A DNA stretch of 64,000 nucleotides from Desulfatiglans anilini DSM 4660 (GCF_000422285.1 NZ_AULM01000016.1:1-64000); one strand, 5' to 3'; positions 53,452 to 63,390 are shown, counted from the first letter of the stretch. A program made the numbers and translations. Notes: a model not told the origin generated them from the sequence alone.

Positions 53452-55164
53452 TCAGCGGTTGAAATAGGCGTTGAGGACGTACTCCTGCACCATCCGCTGC
53501 GTGTTGAAAAAGGAGCCGTTGATGGCGATGGAATACGCCATGATGTCCATAAACCGCCGTCGATCCTGATAGAAGAGGGGAACGACGGCGTGCTCCAATT
53601 TGTCGTAAAGCGAGGGGACATCCCTTGAATGATCCCGCTCGTCGCCTTTCCCGCGAACAGGGTCCCCGATGGACCAGCCGGTCAGCCCTTCGATGTGGCC
53701 TTCGATCCACCAGCCGTCCAGAACGCTTAGATTCGGGACTCCGTTCATGGCGGCCTTCATCCCGCTTGTACCGGAAGCCTCCATAGGCGGTTCGGGGGTG
53801 TTGAGCCAGAGGTCGACGCCGGCGGTGATCATCGCTCCCAGCGTCATATTGTAGTTTTCCAGATAAGTTACCCGGATATCTTGCTGTAGTTCGTATTTGG
53901 CCCGAAAGATCCGCTTGATGAGTTCCTTCCCTTCCTGGTCGCGGGGATGGGCCTTGCCGCCATAAATGACCTGGATTTTTCCGGTTTCATGGGATATCCG
54001 CTTCAGCCTCTCCATGTCCCTGAAAAGGAGGTCGGCCCGTTTGTAGGTGGCGGCGCGGCGGGCGAATCCGATGGTCAGGATGTTTTCGTCCATGCCCGCG
54101 CCTGTTTCGCGGTTGACCAGCCCCATGAGCTGCTTCTTGCACTGCATGTGGGCATTCCAGATCTCCTCCCGGGGGATGCTCAGAGCGGAGCGCAGGCTGA
54201 AGTTATCCTTCCTCCACATAGGAATATGCCGGTCGAACAGTTCTCGAAAAGGAGCCGAAACCCATGTGGCGGCATGGACCCCGTTGGTGATGGCGTCGAT
54301 GCAGTAGCCGGCGAACATGAGCCTCGACACCTCGCCGTGCTTTTGTGCGACGCCGTTGACATAACGGCTCAGATTGAGGCCCAGATAGGTCATATTCAGG
54401 AAGTGGCTTTCGTAGAGGACGCCCTCCAGACCGAAAAAGTCATCCCGTTCTCCGATCACCTTCCGCGCGAGATCCAGAGGGAATTTGTCATGACCGGCCG
54501 GCACAGGGGTGTGGGTGGTGAAGACGCAACGGTCGCGGACCGGTTCCACGTCCTGCTGGACGATTGATTCCCTTCCGGCCTGTCTGGCTTCCTCGTCGAG
54601 AAGCGCCAGGGTGATTAGGGCCGCGTGGCCTTCGTTGAGGTGGTAGGTGTCGATCTCGTTGTAACCGAGGGTGCGCAGCATCCGGATGCCGCCCACCCCC
54701 AGGATCAACTCCTGTGAAATGCGGTAATGGTCGTCACCACCGTACAAAGCATGGGTGAGCCCCCTGTCCCATTCGGAGTTCTCAGGAAGGTCGGCATCCA
54801 GAAAGTAGATGGGGACTGTGTACCCGGTCACTCCCTTGACGTTGTACCGCCAGGCCCGAAGGTGGACGGTCCTTCCCTCGACCAGGACCTGCGCCCGAGG
54901 AACCCCTTCCTCAAGCAGCTCCTCGAAAGGCCAGGAGGTCGGCTCCTCCCGCTGCCATCCGTCGGGCTCCAGGCGCTGCCGGAAATAGCCCTTGCGGTAT
55001 AGAAGCGTGAGCGCAACCATGGGCACCCGCAGGTCGGCCGCCGAACGAATGGTGTCTCCGGCCAGCACCCCCAGGCCGCCGCTGTAGGTGCAGATTTTTT
55101 CGTCGATGCCGATCTCCATGGAAAAATAGGCCACAGATCGCCTCTTATTGCCGCTCTGTTCCAC
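53452..55164 (-). CDS. glgP: Alpha-glucan phosphorylase (GlgP type)
   Basis: The 570-residue product is a short bacterial-type glycogen/maltodextrin phosphorylase that releases glucose 1-phosphate. It starts [25 protein letters not shown], carries the glucan-binding region HLNEGHAAL, and has the PLP region [25 protein letters not shown], with the PLP Lys in SGMKAAMNG. The GTG start at 55164 has AGGAGG eight bases upstream. Its length fits the Thermotoga-like branch, which is shorter than the 800-residue form. Glycogen use fits with the nearby gluconeogenic pckA. Confidence 0.94.
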   Translation of the reverse strand: MEQSGNKRRSVAYFSMEIGIDEKICTYSGGLGVLAGDTIRSAADLRVPMVALTLLYRKGYFRQRLEPDGWQREEPTSWPFEELLEEGVPRAQVLVEGRTVHLRAWRYNVKGVTGYTVPIYFLDADLPENSEWDRGLTHALYGGDDHYRISQELILGVGGIRMLRTLGYNEIDTYHLNEGHAALITLALLDEEARQAGRESIVQQDVEPVRDRCVFTTHTPVPAGHDKFPLDLARKVIGERDDFFGLEGVLYESHFLNMTYLGLNLSRYVNGVAQKHGEVSRLMFAGYCIDAITNGVHAATWVSAPFRELFDRHIPMWRKDNFSLRSALSIPREEIWNAHMQCKKQLMGLVNRETGAGMDENILTIGFARRAATYKRADLLFRDMERLKRISHETGKIQVIYGGKAHPRDQEGKELIKRIFRAKYELQQDIRVTYLENYNMTLGAMITAGVDLWLNTPEPPMEASGTSGMKAAMNGVPNLSVLDGWWIEGHIEGLTGWSIGDPVRGKGDERDHSRDVPSLYDKLEHAVVPLFYQDRRRFMDIMAYSIAINGSFFNTQRMVQEYVLNAYFNR

Positions 55165-55290
55165 TGAGTGATCCTCCTGAACCAGTCGAAAGTCCTGAGC
55201 AGGAAAACGCTATTCCTTGCGTGAACGCCGCCGGGCTCCGGCAGGTCTTTCCTCTCGGCGGCCTGCGCCGGCCTCTTCCAGACCCGGGCT

Positions 55291-55884
55291 TCAGCCCAGG
55301 TTGGTATTTACAAAATCCCAGTTGATGAGTTTCTGGATGAAGGCGTCCACATAATCACCGCGCCGGTTCTGATAGTCGAGATAATAGGCGTGCTCCCACA
55401 CGTCCACGGTCAGAAGGGGCTTCAGTCCATGGGCAATGGGGGTGTCCGCATTGGATGTTTTCATGACCGCCAGCTTTCCCTCCCCCAGGACCAGCCAGGC
55501 CCAGCCGCTGCCGAACTGGGTCAGGGCGGCATCCTTGAACTGCTTGGCAAAGGCATCGTAACCGCCGAAATCCGACTGTATCTTTTGGGCGGCGGCGCCC
55601 GAGGGCGAACCGCCGCCGCCCGGCTTCATGGAGTGCCAGTAGAAGGTGTGGTTCCAGACCTGGGCCGCGTTGTTGAAGATGCCGGCCCGGTCAGGGCTCC
55701 CGGCGGTTTTCTCGATGATGTTTTCGAGGGTCTTTCCGGCCAGATCCGTCCCTTCCAGAAGTTTGTTGAGGTTTGCCACATACGTTTGGTGGTGCTTCCC
55801 ATGATGGAAGTCCAGCGTGGTGGCACTGATCGCCGGGGAAAGCGCGTCTTTGGAAAAAGGGAGATCGGGCAGTGTGATGGTCAT
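55291..55884 (-). CDS. sodB: Superoxide dismutase (Fe type)
   Basis: The 197-residue protein has the four metal ligands His27 (FHHGKHHQTY), His79 (WNHTFYWHS), Asp161 and His165 (DVWEHAYYLDY). Gln75 in AAQVWNHTF is in the place typical of iron rather than manganese enzymes. It turns superoxide into oxygen and hydrogen peroxide in the cytoplasm, an oxygen defence common in sulfate reducers. AGGAGG lies eight bases before the ATG at 55884; a longer frame upstream has no ribosome site. The baeRF-like gene precedes it on the same strand, 65 bases away. Confidence 0.96.
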   Translation of the reverse strand: MTITLPDLPFSKDALSPAISATTLDFHHGKHHQTYVANLNKLLEGTDLAGKTLENIIEKTAGSPDRAGIFNNAAQVWNHTFYWHSMKPGGGGSPSGAAAQKIQSDFGGYDAFAKQFKDAALTQFGSGWAWLVLGEGKLAVMKTSNADTPIAHGLKPLLTVDVWEHAYYLDYQNRRGDYVDAFIQKLINWDFVNTNLG

Positions 55885-55948
55885 GGTGTCGCCTCCTATT
55901 TGTATGGTTAGTCCCGATAAAAGCTCCTTACTGAAATGGGCTGTGACA

Positions 55949-57103
55949 TCAATAACGGAGCACAGCTGCAAGAGGGGCCTGGTCCGGGACCTCTTCGGGT
56001 GAAACTGCGTACACTCTGCCCCCCGTGAGGAGCGTCTGGATAGCCGTAAAATCCAGGATGTCCTCATCGCCGGGCTCATGGCTCTTGTGCACGTCGACGG
56101 TCTGTGCCTCCGGATCGAGCCTGCCCCAGACCTGCACCCCGACGGGGACGAAGACCAGTTCGATCCGTCCGTGAAGCGCCGCCTGGACCGCCTCGGTGAC
56201 CTCGGCCGTCGTCTGCCCGGTGCCTGCCAGTTGCCGGTACCGGGCGGCGCCATCCTCACGTTCCTGTTTGAATACCGGTTCGACAATGGCCCAGGCCTTT
56301 TGGTGAAGCTCGTCGGGTTTCATTCGTTCGGGGTTTCCCGGGATGCCTTCATCCATCAGCCAGGGGTAGGTGTTGACTTCTTTATAGAGCGGAAAAAGGT
56401 TGTCGACCGCCGCAAGCACCAGAGGGGAGGACCCCTCCGGCAGCAAATCCCGCAGGGATTTATCGACCCTTCGGAACCATTGCCGGATGCGGTTCTTGGT
56501 TTCATTGCCGAGTTCGTGTCCGTGAAAGACGGCGGCGCGTTTACCCCCGGAAGTCGAGCGCGTCCCGGTGTGGAATTGCAGCTGCTTTTCCGGGATGCCC
56601 TCCGGAAAGGCCTCGGAAAGATTCAGCGGCACATCTTCCAGCTCGATTTCATCGACCGTGTCGCGCGTTCCTGCCAGCAGCCGGAGCTGGTTCTGGCTGA
56701 CCGCCAGAATATGGAACGTACCGTCGCTGGTCAGCTGGCGCAGCAGAGGCTTGGCGTGAAAGCGGTCCGAGACGACGATCAATTCGGGAAAATCGATCGG
56801 GACCCTGAAAAACTCGAGCGTATCCTCCGAGAAAAACACGGCCAGCCCGTCACTCTGCTTCCTCCAGAATGATTGATCCTGAAGGAGACGCTGAGGGGCG
56901 TTGAAGAGATCCTGGATCTGCGCTGAGCGCATGTCTTTGGCCTGCAGCCGCTCCTGCGCCTGGCGCAGCAGGTTTTTGAAGCGGATCGGGTCTTGCTCCG
57001 TTTCCTTTCCAGCCCGGTGCGTGGGCATATAAAGGGAAACACACCAGCCGAAATGCCGGTCGATGAACGCTCGCCGAAGTCGATCAAGGTTGATTCTATC
57101 CAT
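55949..57103 (-). CDS. baeRF-like protein (bacterial archaeo-eukaryotic release factor family)
   Basis: The 384-residue product resembles the baeRF group of bacterial proteins related to archaeal/eukaryotic release factor 1. Visible blocks are VSLYMPTHRAG near the start, FHAKPLLRQL and FHILAVSQNQLRLLAG in the middle, VLAAVDNLFPLYKEVN, then AVQAALHGRIELVFVPVGVQVWGRLDPEA near the C-terminus (ribosome-facing RF1-like core). These proteins are often found near stress genes and are thought to act on stalled or hibernating ribosomes. It lies just upstream of sodB. Whether the peptide-release motif is active cannot be told. Start ATG at 57103. Confidence 0.75.
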   Translation of the reverse strand: MDRINLDRLRRAFIDRHFGWCVSLYMPTHRAGKETEQDPIRFKNLLRQAQERLQAKDMRSAQIQDLFNAPQRLLQDQSFWRKQSDGLAVFFSEDTLEFFRVPIDFPELIVVSDRFHAKPLLRQLTSDGTFHILAVSQNQLRLLAGTRDTVDEIELEDVPLNLSEAFPEGIPEKQLQFHTGTRSTSGGKRAAVFHGHELGNETKNRIRQWFRRVDKSLRDLLPEGSSPLVLAAVDNLFPLYKEVNTYPWLMDEGIPGNPERMKPDELHQKAWAIVEPVFKQEREDGAARYRQLAGTGQTTAEVTEAVQAALHGRIELVFVPVGVQVWGRLDPEAQTVDVHKSHEPGDEDILDFTAIQTLLTGGRVYAVSPEEVPDQAPLAAVLRY

Positions 57104-57636
57104 AAAGACCTCCCCGTTTCATTCGTTCTTTCATTTGGCAGGCTAACCTGCAATCAATCTTGCCTCTATCTCCTTTCCGAGCACGCCTCCCCCGGGATGG
57201 CCGATCATGTTCCGGCCCGGCAAAAGGTTGCGCACAATACCCGTAAACGCCTTCCAAAATTATCGCCGCTGCTGCTGATCCGCCGGGTGCCGTTCCTGAG
57301 CGGAAAGCCGGAACTTCAGATCCCGCTCCACAAAACAAGGGTCATGGGTCGCGGCCTTCGCAGCATGTGAAGACAAAAACTCATTTCCGGAGTGGAAACC
57401 AGGTTCTACCAGGAAATCATTTCCGGATGGAAACAGTTTACAGGTATTCCTGGTCGACGTGAAACGATTTCCGACCGCAACGGGCGTCACCTATCGGATT
57501 CCGCCTGCCGCGCCCCTGGGATGATCTACCGGAAGTGGAAAAGGAACATCGCTGGGTGAATTGACAAGTAGGCGATAAAATGTCAAGTATTTTAGCCTTA
57601 TCTCGCCAGGCCATGAAATCTCGGAGGTATTGATTG
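57104..57636. other. Intergenic region with repeat tail unit and AbiEi promoter
   Basis: About 530 bases. It holds a tail-only repeat copy (57379-57434) and, near its end, TTGACA (57561-57566) and an inverted TGTCAA (57581-57586), a likely promoter/operator for the truncated AbiEi gene. No other gene recognised. Confidence 0.5.
57379..57434 (+). repeat. Tail unit of dispersed repeat, isolated copy
   Basis: CTCATTTCCGGAGTGG to CATTTCCGGATGGAAAC matches the tail unit of copies at 43889, 44642 and 35062 (inverted). The main palindrome is not present here, so the tail unit can move or persist alone. Confidence 0.65.
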
Positions 57637-57930
57637 ATGAACGGGCGAGAAAAAGCTAATATTTTTGGCACTATGTCAAATATGCGTCAAAAAGATTCAT
57701 CTATGAAACTGAATGAATTCCTGTCCCGGCACGCGGTATTTACGGTAGACGAATTGGACCGCTTTCTGTCCGTAAGAGGATCCGGTAATCCGAACACCCG
57801 CAAATCGCTCCTGACATACTACCGCAACCGCGGGAGGATCATACCTGTCCGCCGCGGCCTTTATGCGACCGTCCCTTTGGGCGGCGATCCTGCGACTAGC
57901 CCGGTCGATCCCCATTTGCTGGCGGCGGGC
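57637..57930 (+). pseudogene. Truncated AbiEi-type antitoxin
   Basis: The N-terminal 95-98 codons match type IV abortive-infection antitoxin AbiEi: KLNEFLSRHAVFTVDELDRFLSVRG is the winged-helix start, and NPNTRKSLLTYYRNRGRIIPVRRGLYATVPLG follows (residues about 50-81). AbiEi normally continues for about 100 more residues and is followed by the AbiEii toxin. Here, after SPVDPHLLAA, the reading frame runs into the 3' end of the opposite gene at 57948, so both the C-terminus and the toxin gene are gone. GGAGG lies nine bases before the ATG at 57637. The partial protein may still bind DNA. Confidence 0.7.
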
Positions 57931-57947
57931 CGACCCGCCAAGCCCGC

Positions 57948-60900
57948 TCAAACACCGCAAATCTTCTCTAGGCCAAGCCGCACCGCGGTCTCCCGCGTGG
58001 GTCCGCCCGTCTCGAGGTCCCAGCCCATCGTTTCGTAGAAACACCGCTCGAGCCTGTCCATGTCGAGGCGTCTGCCCTTGAGGGGGCCGCGCTGCAGGGG
58101 CGGGTGGCCGAGGGCACGCGGGTTGAGGCGCTGATCTTCGGGCTTGATGCCTTCGCGGGCGTTGAATGCCTTTCGAAGCGAAAGGATCCTTTCCCCGGTG
58201 TCGAAGTAGGCGTCGGCCGGAAGATCCCACCCGGTGGCGGCGTTCAGGTAGTCCACGACAGGGAGGGGGCTCGTGAGGGCCCCGAACAGGCACAGGCCGG
58301 CGCCGTTGATCAGCTGCATGTAGATGGAACCGGCGCGGTAGCGCTCGACACGGCGGGCGGTGCGCGTGCGCGCGGTCCGGATCCGGCGGCGTGCATGGGG
58401 GAAGCGTCGGTCCACACCGAAGAGGTCGGCGTAGAGATAGGAAGAGATGGTGTGCCTCCCGGGGGTGGGTTCGCACTGGTACGCGATGGCGTAGCCCGGG
58501 TCGAGCCGGGAGTCGTGCATGGGGAGTTCCTGCCCGCCCGCGTGAACCGCCAGCGACTCGGTTCCTTTCCCCAGCCTCAGGGCGGCCTGTTTCACCCCGT
58601 CGGCGAGGATGTCGCCGAACCCCTCCCGTTCGATGATCTGGCGGAGCAGGGTGGAAATCTCGCGCGTTCTTCCCCAGCCGAGCCGCAGCCCGCCCGTGGT
58701 GTTCTCATCGATGAGCCCTGCTTCGAAGCACTCGACGGCGAAGGCGATGGCCGCTCCGGCGCTGATGGTGTCGATCCCCGCCCGGTTGCAGGCCTCGTTC
58801 ATGTCGATGATGGCCGCAAGGTCGTCCTGCAGGAGCAGGCCCCCGAAGGCAGCCAGGGTCTCATACTCGGGTTTGTGCCCCGTTTCACCGGCGTAGCGGC
58901 CCGCCTCGATCCGGATGGTTCCGCCGCAGCCCAGAGGGCAGGCGTCGCAGGCATAGCGGCGCACCTGGTGGCGGAGGACGCTCTCGTCCGAAAGCTTCGC
59001 GCTTCGGGAAAAACCGTAGTCCAGATGCCCCACACCGCTCCAGTTCCGTATGGGCATGTCCCCGATCATGGTCGAATAGAGGGTGAAGCCCGATGTGCCG
59101 TAGCGGCGGAGGAGTTCTCTCAGGAGGGCGGGGTTTGCGGGGGCGGGCAGCCCGGTCAGGGCGAGGAACCGGCTGAAAGGGTTGGTCAGGCGCAGGAGCA
59201 GGCGATCCTGCAGCCCGGATTTTCTGAAGCGCTTGAGAAACCGCTGGTTGATACGCTTGATCTCCGCGGGTCGTGCGACGCTCACCCGCTTCCGGCCGTC
59301 GAAGGACAGGGCCTTCAGGCGCTTCCACCCCATCAGCGCCCCGAGTCCCGAGCGCGCCGCCAGACGCCCCCCGTCCGTGGCGATCCCCGCCATGAGCGAA
59401 AGGCGCTCTCCTGCCGGGCCGATACAGGCCACCCGCGCCCTGGGTGCCTCGAGCCTCTCGCGGATGAAGTGCTCCGTGGCGACGCTGTCTTTCCCCCACA
59501 GTTCGGAGGCGTCGCGGATCTCCACCCCTTTGTCGGTGAGGTGCACCCACGCCGGCGGGTCGGCGCGCCCCGTGAAAAAAACTGCGTCGTAGCCGCACCG
59601 TTTGAGGGCTCGCGACAGGGAGCCGCCGACGTTGGCATCGCCCCACCCGCCGGTGAGCGGCGATTTGCCCACCACCATGAGGCGCCCCCCGAAGAGGGCG
59701 CCCGTCCCGCCCAGGAGCCCGGAGCAAAAACCCAGGTAGCTGCCGTTGGAGAAGGGGGCGACGCCTGGCCTCTGCCGCTCCATGATGAAGGCGGCCCCGA
59801 GGCCGTAGCCCGAGAGGTACCTGCGGTAATCCTCGTCCGCAGGTTCGTAGACCTCCGTGCTGCGCCGGCTGAGGTCCACCACGAGGACCCTGCCCGTGTA
59901 TCCTCCGGCCGGGCGGCGCCGGGTCCCTGTCGCCCGTCCATCCGGGGGCCCCGGGGCGACGGAGGGTTTTTCCTTCTCGGGCACCTGGTCCATGAAATAC
60001 TCGGCCAGGGCGGTGATGGTGAGGCTCGGGTTGACGCCCAGGTTGGCCGGCACCACCGAGCCGTCCGCCACCCACAGGCCCGGATAGCCGTGCACGCGGC
60101 CCGCGTGGTCCACCACCCCTTTTTCCGCGCCGGCTCCCATGACGCAGCCGCCCAGGATGTGGGCGGTGGTGGAGACATCCAGGAGAACCTCGGTCCAGAC
60201 GCTGACGGGTTCGCCGCCGATCTTCTCCGCCATGCGGCGCGCCACCTCGTTGGCGATGGGGATGTACGAGGGGACTTTCCGGGCGCCCGGGGCCAGGGAA
60301 GAGTTCAGGCTCTTCAGGCCGAGCCGCCACCAGCGGGGTTTGAAATCCAGACGGATCTGATTCTCGTCGGTCTGCATCACCAGCAGGATGGAGGTGCGGG
60401 CGGCCCACCCGAACGGCCAGAGGGATCGCAGGAAGGCCCCGGGGCGCCTGAGGGCGATGCCGAGAAACCTGAGGGCGCGGGGCATCCGCCCGCCGCCGTC
60501 GGTGAGGAGGGTGGTGAGGAGCGCCATTGCATCGGAGCCCCGGTTGTAGCGGACCACCTCGATGTGGGTGGCGGGGTCGGGGTAGATGCCCGAGGTGATG
60601 GCGATCTGGTCGGAGTAGTCGGCGCCGGGGTCGTTGGCCTTGACCCCCAGCAGGGCTTCGGAGTTGGTGCGGACGCCCTCCCCGAGCCGCGGGGAGAGGC
60701 CGGGGAGAAAGCCGGCATCTCTGCATTTCTGGAGGAGTTTCACGGTGCCGAGAACGCCGCCGCTCAGGACGACGCCCCGGGCCGTGAAGGTGCGGCGGGG
60801 GTGGCGCAGGCCCGTGGGCTGCCGGGTGAACACGGTGTAGCCGCCGCCGGCACGTGGGCGGATCGCCGTGGCCTCGGTCTCCGGGAAGATCCTCGCGCCC

Positions 60901-61553
60901 GCCCGTTCGGCGAGATGAAGGTAGTTCTTGTCGAGGGTGTTCTTGCCTCCCACCGGGCACCCGATCATGCACGCGCCGCAGTGGGTGCAGCCGGTGCGCG
61001 GCGGCCCTTCGCCGCCGAAATAGGGGTCCGGCACGGTTTTCCCGGGCGGCCCGAAAAAGACCCCCACGTCGTTGACGTGAAAGGTGTCCTCGCCGCGGAG
61101 TTCCCGGCCCACTTCGGCGAGCAGCCTGTCTGCCTGCCCCACCTGAGGGCATCTCACGGCCCCGAGCATGGCGCGCGCTTTGGCGTAATACGGGGCCAGT
61201 TTCGCTCTCCAGTCTCCGGGCCCCCACTCGGGCTTTCGGAAGACCTCGTCGGGAGGGACGAGGAGGTTGTTGGCATAGACCAGGCTGCCGCCCCCGACAC
61301 CGGTTCCGCTGAGGATGAAGACGTTTCTGAGCAGGGTGAGCACCTGGATGCCGTAAAGGCCGAGGCGCGGGAGCCACAGGTACTTGCGGAGATTCCAGTT
61401 GGTTTGCGGAAAGTCTTCGGTCCGGTAGCGCCTGCCCTTTTCGAGGACGGCCACCCGGTAGCCCTTCTGCGCGAGCCGGAGGGCCGAAACCGAGCCCCCG
61501 AATCCCGAACCGATCACCACGTAGTCGTATTCAGAGACAGGATCCTGCCGCAT
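57948..61553 (-). CDS. Fusion of GMC-type FAD oxidoreductase and tungsten aldehyde:ferredoxin oxidoreductase
   Basis: This 1201-residue protein joins two enzymes. Residues 8-525 are a GMC/cholesterol-oxidase-like flavoprotein: VIGSGFGGS binds FAD, GTGVGGGSLVYAN is the second FAD loop, and HILGGC and NPSLTITALAE carry the active-site His and Asn region. A C-x2-C-x2-C-x3-CP motif (189-200) looks like a [4Fe-4S] site. A Pro/Arg-rich linker (526-550) leads to an AOR domain (551-1201): SGYGLGAAF and GKSPLTGGWGDANVGGS at the pterin site, the cluster Cys869, Cys872 and Cys876 in CDACPLGC, and a last Cys in GAGLCLFGAL. A shared alcohol or aldehyde substrate path is plausible. The frame is uninterrupted. 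The ATG at 61553 starts MRQDPVSEYD. Confidence 0.9.
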   Translation of the reverse strand: MRQDPVSEYDYVVIGSGFGGSVSALRLAQKGYRVAVLEKGRRYRTEDFPQTNWNLRKYLWLPRLGLYGIQVLTLLRNVFILSGTGVGGGSLVYANNLLVPPDEVFRKPEWGPGDWRAKLAPYYAKARAMLGAVRCPQVGQADRLLAEVGRELRGEDTFHVNDVGVFFGPPGKTVPDPYFGGEGPPRTGCTHCGACMIGCPVGGKNTLDKNYLHLAERAGARIFPETEATAIRPRAGGGYTVFTRQPTGLRHPRRTFTARGVVLSGGVLGTVKLLQKCRDAGFLPGLSPRLGEGVRTNSEALLGVKANDPGADYSDQIAITSGIYPDPATHIEVVRYNRGSDAMALLTTLLTDGGGRMPRALRFLGIALRRPGAFLRSLWPFGWAARTSILLVMQTDENQIRLDFKPRWWRLGLKSLNSSLAPGARKVPSYIPIANEVARRMAEKIGGEPVSVWTEVLLDVSTTAHILGGCVMGAGAEKGVVDHAGRVHGYPGLWVADGSVVPANLGVNPSLTITALAEYFMDQVPEKEKPSVAPGPPDGRATGTRRRPAGGYTGRVLVVDLSRRSTEVYEPADEDYRRYLSGYGLGAAFIMERQRPGVAPFSNGSYLGFCSGLLGGTGALFGGRLMVVGKSPLTGGWGDANVGGSLSRALKRCGYDAVFFTGRADPPAWVHLTDKGVEIRDASELWGKDSVATEHFIRERLEAPRARVACIGPAGERLSLMAGIATDGGRLAARSGLGALMGWKRLKALSFDGRKRVSVARPAEIKRINQRFLKRFRKSGLQDRLLLRLTNPFSRFLALTGLPAPANPALLRELLRRYGTSGFTLYSTMIGDMPIRNWSGVGHLDYGFSRSAKLSDESVLRHQVRRYACDACPLGCGGTIRIEAGRYAGETGHKPEYETLAAFGGLLLQDDLAAIIDMNEACNRAGIDTISAGAAIAFAVECFEAGLIDENTTGGLRLGWGRTREISTLLRQIIEREGFGDILADGVKQAALRLGKGTESLAVHAGGQELPMHDSRLDPGYAIAYQCEPTPGRHTISSYLYADLFGVDRRFPHARRRIRTARTRTARRVERYRAGSIYMQLINGAGLCLFGALTSPLPVVDYLNAATGWDLPADAYFDTGERILSLRKAFNAREGIKPEDQRLNPRALGHPPLQRGPLKGRRLDMDRLERCFYETMGWDLETGGPTRETAVRLGLEKICGV

Positions 61554-62264
61554 GATACGGATTCCTTTTGAGAAAGACCCGGTGAGCCGGGTGCGGGTGG
61601 ACCGGTAACCCGCCCTGCAGGTCGGACCGGCTGCAATTGGAAAGCCGCTCTACATAGATTTCGTCGATTGAATGATGAATTCCAGCTCCTTCCCGGTTGC
61701 CGGATGAACCAACAAACAACAGTGGCCATTCATGGGTCCGGCCATAGCCTCCATCATCCGATTCGATCGCTTTTTCGTCGTTTTTTTCGACCACCGCAGC
61801 TTTGCACGATCTAAAAACGGGGGGGCGGCCTTATTTCGTTTTCCTGAAACGATGTTTTCGAATCCGGGCATAAACCCGCTTTTCCGATTTTGTTTCTCCT
61901 TGGATCATTATGAAACGGGCGGGTGCGTGGTGTAAGATGCACGCCGGTAAAAAATCCTGAAACGGAGGACAGCTTCAAAAATTAGCTTATATCGGGGTAG
62001 ATTACCACATGAATCCTCTTTTGATCGCCCTGGTGGTCTAGGGCGAGGGGCCAATCCAGCCTTGATTCCTCGTAAGGCTTGCAACCGGCGATAATTATTA
62101 CCGGATATGGCGGTAACCGGAAATTCTAACGGCCGGGAGGTCGATTTCATCGCCCCGATGCGCGGCAGACCGCGGATGCTGGTCCACGTGTGCGAGTCTC
62201 TGGCGGAGCCGCAGACGCTCCGGGGATCATCGTCCGCCCTCGGCCCGGCCGCAGACGATCCAGA
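61554..62264. other. Intergenic region, no firmly supported gene
   Basis: About 710 bases between two minus-strand genes. A 73-codon open frame on the minus strand (61650-61871) ends in MNGHCCLLVHPATGKELEF and could be a small protein, but it has no good ribosome site and no family. The part near 61900-62100 is AT-richer. No RNA gene was seen. Confidence 0.35.
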
Positions 62265-63041
62265 TCAGGCTTTTCTGTGCATGGCTCCTGCATCACAAGG
62301 CTTTTGCATCAAGGCGACGTCTTTTACCGGGATTTCACAGCGCCACCGGTGCTGACGAGCGATGTAACGCAGCGTGGCCTCACTGAAAAAAACCACATGG
62401 GTCTGTTCCCGGCGGTAATGCCAAGCCGCGAAACGCTCATCGTCCGTCTGGAAGCAGGTCATCAGGGCCAACCACCCGCCGGGTCGCAACATCCGGTCCA
62501 GCCGGGCGAATTCCTCGGCCGGCCGATGAAAGTGCTCGATGACCTCTGCACAGACGATGAAATCATAGAGATCTTCGAGCGCTTCTGAATCGGGGAAAAA
62601 AAGCGGGTCGAACAATCGCACATGGTGCCCCGCCTCACTCAATATGCATGCAAGCGCCGGTCCCGGACCGCATCCATAGTCCAACCCTTTCGCCTGTAGA
62701 GGCAACCGTTGCAGCAGCGGATCTGCAAGCTTCGACAGGAATCGGCGGTAGCCGTCATCATCCGGATCATTTCGGTGCAGGCGGTACTGCGCGGACTCCT
62801 CTTCGCTCGACAACCTTTGGGCCGGATTCAGAAACGTTGCACCGCAAGTGCCGCAGCGCTCGTATCGGGCACCGTCCACCCGGGCAAAAAAATGGGCCGA
62901 GAACGTGCCGCACACGATGCATTGCCGGTCATCCCGGGCGGCATCGCGAGAGGTGTCGTTTTTCACGAACTGATTTTTCCGGTTGTATGCGGAAATGGAG
63001 CCCCTCCTTTGGCAAAAGGCGCTTCCCCCTTGCCTGTTCAT
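62265..63041 (-). CDS. Class I SAM-dependent methyltransferase with N-terminal zinc ribbon
   Basis: The 258-residue product has a short zinc-ribbon-like part (CIVCG...ERCGTCGATFLNP, four Cys at about 41, 44, 62 and 65) and then a methyltransferase_11/23 fold: KGLDYGCGPGPALACILSEAGHHV is motif I, the acidic residue FDPLFF follows, and FIVCAEVIEHFHRPAEEFARLDRMLRPGGWLALMT includes motif IV to VI (residues about 160-195). Such zinc-ribbon methyltransferases often modify sugars or small molecules; no substrate is indicated. The start at 63041 has AGGA upstream but the first 35 residues are not conserved-looking, so a start at or near 62966 is possible. Confidence 0.85.
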   Translation of the reverse strand: MNRQGGSAFCQRRGSISAYNRKNQFVKNDTSRDAARDDRQCIVCGTFSAHFFARVDGARYERCGTCGATFLNPAQRLSSEEESAQYRLHRNDPDDDGYRRFLSKLADPLLQRLPLQAKGLDYGCGPGPALACILSEAGHHVRLFDPLFFPDSEALEDLYDFIVCAEVIEHFHRPAEEFARLDRMLRPGGWLALMTCFQTDDERFAAWHYRREQTHVVFFSEATLRYIARQHRWRCEIPVKDVALMQKPCDAGAMHRKA

Positions 63042-63083
63042 TTCTCTGTTCCTATCAGCGCACCCTTGGCGATGTCGAATTCA

Positions 63084-63337
63084 GACCGGTCCTCGGCCGG
63101 AAGATCCTCGAGGAGGCCCACGAGTTGTTCTCCGCCCGGGGATCAAAGGATTCACACGGCGTTCTGACGGGATCCGCCGACCTGCTCGAGGCCATGCTGA
63201 CTGCTCTCCGCGAAAAAGGTCTTACCCTCCAGCGCTTTCGTTCTTCTCAATCGAAAGGGGGCAGCACTGAAGGCGAGAGGATTTTTACGATCAAATACGA
63301 AAAAGATGCCCTGCTTCTAATCATAAAAGCTGAGTGA
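63084..63337 (+). pseudogene. Possible remnant of a MazG-like/phosphoribosyl-ATP pyrophosphatase-type gene
   Basis: The frame encodes FRPVLGRKILEEAHELFSARG, then ADLLEAMLTALREKGLTLQRF and, after a short gap, SKGGSTEGERIFTI. The order LxxKLxEEAxE, ADxLE and KGGF/RIF is that of small all-alpha NTP pyrophosphatases, but no start codon with a ribosome site precedes it and the N-terminal half is missing. It may be a decayed gene next to the toxin-antitoxin pair. Confidence 0.3.
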
Positions 63338-63390
63338 TTTTTAATGTGTTTACTATATGAAAAAACTTGCCTTTCGGGGTGGATTTTTTT

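Noticed and set aside
58104-61571. Plus-strand open frame of 1155 codons opposite the GMC-AOR fusion
   Set aside because: It mirrors a GC-rich gene with clear motifs on the other strand, shows no motif itself and is very rich in Gly, Ala, Pro and Arg, as expected of an antisense shadow.
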